A DNA stretch of 5,293 bases, taken from contig JBAZQW010000171.1 in NCBI GenBank assembly GCA_041645005.1, forward strand, positions 1-5,293, in the 5' to 3' direction. The number at the start of each line of letters is the position of its first letter. The first letter of the stretch is position 1. This DNA comes from Pelotomaculum_B sp041645005 (GTDB lineage: Bacteria > Bacillota > Desulfotomaculia > Desulfotomaculales > Pelotomaculaceae). Below, in pieces: positions 4,608 to 5,293 of the stretch. A model generated the notes under the pieces. That model was not told the DNA's origin. It ran no database searches and saw nothing but the letters and a program-made list of their open reading frames with translations. Both the position numbers and the translations under genes were made by a program.

Positions 4608-5293
4608 TTATATTCCGGTTTTTCTTTCTTCCAACAGCTGGCAGGCTTCCAGCAGGCCCATCCCTTTATGGATGATACCGTGCACCGCCAGGAGAAGCGC
4701 CTCCGGGTGAGGGCTTTGCCAGACATTACGGCCCATGACGATGCCTCTGGCGCCTCCCTGGATAGCGCCAAAAACCATTTTCAGAGTATCCACATCCGTG
4801 TCGCACCTCGGCCCGCCGGCGATTAAAACCGGTACCGGGCAACCGGCCACTACCTGGTTGAAATTTTCCTCGGTATAGTAAGTCTTGATCATGTCAGCCC
4901 CGTGTTCCGCGGCTACTCTGGCGCCAAGCGCGATAAATCTGGCATCCTTCTTCTTTTCCTCGTTTATTTTACCAAGCCCGACTACACCCAGTAAAGGCAT
5001 GTTCCAGCGGCGGCACTGGCCTGCCGCGCGGGCCAGGTCAAGCAACGTCTCATGTTCATAAGGAGAGCCGATAAAAGCTGTCACCGCTACCGAGTCCGCA
5101 CCCGCGGCCAGCGCCTCCTCCACAGTGGCGGTCGGGCCTTCACGGGTCAACTCCGGGCCGGCCACAGTCGCTCCGCCGCTGATCCTCATAATAATACCTG
5201 GCTTTTTAGCTGGTTCAAACCCGTATTTTAGTATACCCTTGGTAAGCAGCCACGCGTCTACCAGCCCGGTCGCATCCAGACGCTCCACCGTTT
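4608..5293 (-). CDS. LsrF-like DeoC/LacD-family class I aldolase, N-terminus cut off
   Basis: At least 228 codons of a TIM-barrel, Schiff-base aldolase, open to the right edge. Numbering from the GTG at 5288, the lysine that forms the Schiff base is K135 in MIKTYY. It is followed by VAGCPVPVLIAGGP (147-160), a phosphate-binding-type end strand, and MGRNVWQSPHPEA (185-197), the second phosphate-site motif. KTYY, AGCPVP and the sequence around them are closest, from memory, to LsrF, the thiolase/aldolase that processes phosphorylated autoinducer-2. Related enzymes are archaeal-type fructose-bisphosphate aldolase and the ADH synthase of archaeal aromatic-acid biosynthesis, so the substrate stays open. 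LsrF has about 290 residues. The conserved N-terminal strand (MDHG-type motif in relatives) is missing here, so the true start lies beyond 5293 and GTG 5288 is internal. No other lsr genes are visible. Confidence 0.85.
   Translation of the reverse strand, partial: TVERLDATGLVDAWLLTKGILKYGFEPAKKPGIIMRISGGATVAGPELTREGPTATVEEALAAGADSVAVTAFIGSPYEHETLLDLARAAGQCRRWNMPLLGVVGLGKINEEKKKDARFIALGARVAAEHGADMIKTYYTEENFNQVVAGCPVPVLIAGGPRCDTDVDTLKMVFGAIQGGARGIVMGRNVWQSPHPEALLLAVHGIIHKGMGLLEACQLLEERKTGI

Noticed and set aside
4553..4771. Minus-strand frame inside the aldolase 3' end
   Set aside because: It is a shifted reading of the aldolase gene and runs through the intergenic hairpin.

Overview
The window looks like a chromosomal stretch from a moderately GC-rich anaerobic Firmicute, perhaps of the Desulfotomaculum/Pelotomaculum type. 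The gene content (a TIGR04076 protein, an FmdB zinc ribbon, a short histone-deacetylase-like protein, an LsrF-like aldolase), purine-rich Shine-Dalgarno sites and AT-rich intergenic regions all fit. No rRNA, tRNA, CRISPR array or transposase is visible, and the taxonomic guess is an inference.

Left part (1-1505, minus strand). Reading leftwards from 1505 there is a small TIGR04076-family protein, a short hairpin with a T run, then a coupled pair: an FmdB-type zinc-ribbon protein whose last codons overlap the start of a YgjP-type (DUF45) zinc metallopeptidase. Below that, the first 28 codons of an unidentified gene run off the left edge.

Middle part (1506-2640). This is the loose, accessory-looking part. 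It holds an AT-rich spacer with a 10-bp direct repeat, a small basic orphan ORF (1813-2010, plus) with no ribosome binding site, the start-less C-terminal remnant of a TPR protein (2015-2293, minus), and a 33-codon frame behind a very good ribosome binding site (2339-2440, minus) that resembles the beginning of a FIST-domain protein. Then comes an AT-rich control region with a 21-bp palindrome, a 12-bp palindrome touching a -35 box, and an extended -10 promoter.

Right part (2641-5293). That promoter serves a compact (246 aa) histone deacetylase/AcuC-fold hydrolase. Its stop codon overlaps, in a shared CTAG, the stop codon of a convergent 12-helix MFS transporter. The transporter has its own promoter, apparently very close to its start codon, and is separated by an 11-bp-stem hairpin from the upstream LsrF-like class I aldolase, which runs off the right edge. 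The two operator-like palindromes suggest the deacetylase gene is locally regulated. No pathway links all these genes. The window reads as ordinary housekeeping and orphan genes around a small zone of gene decay.
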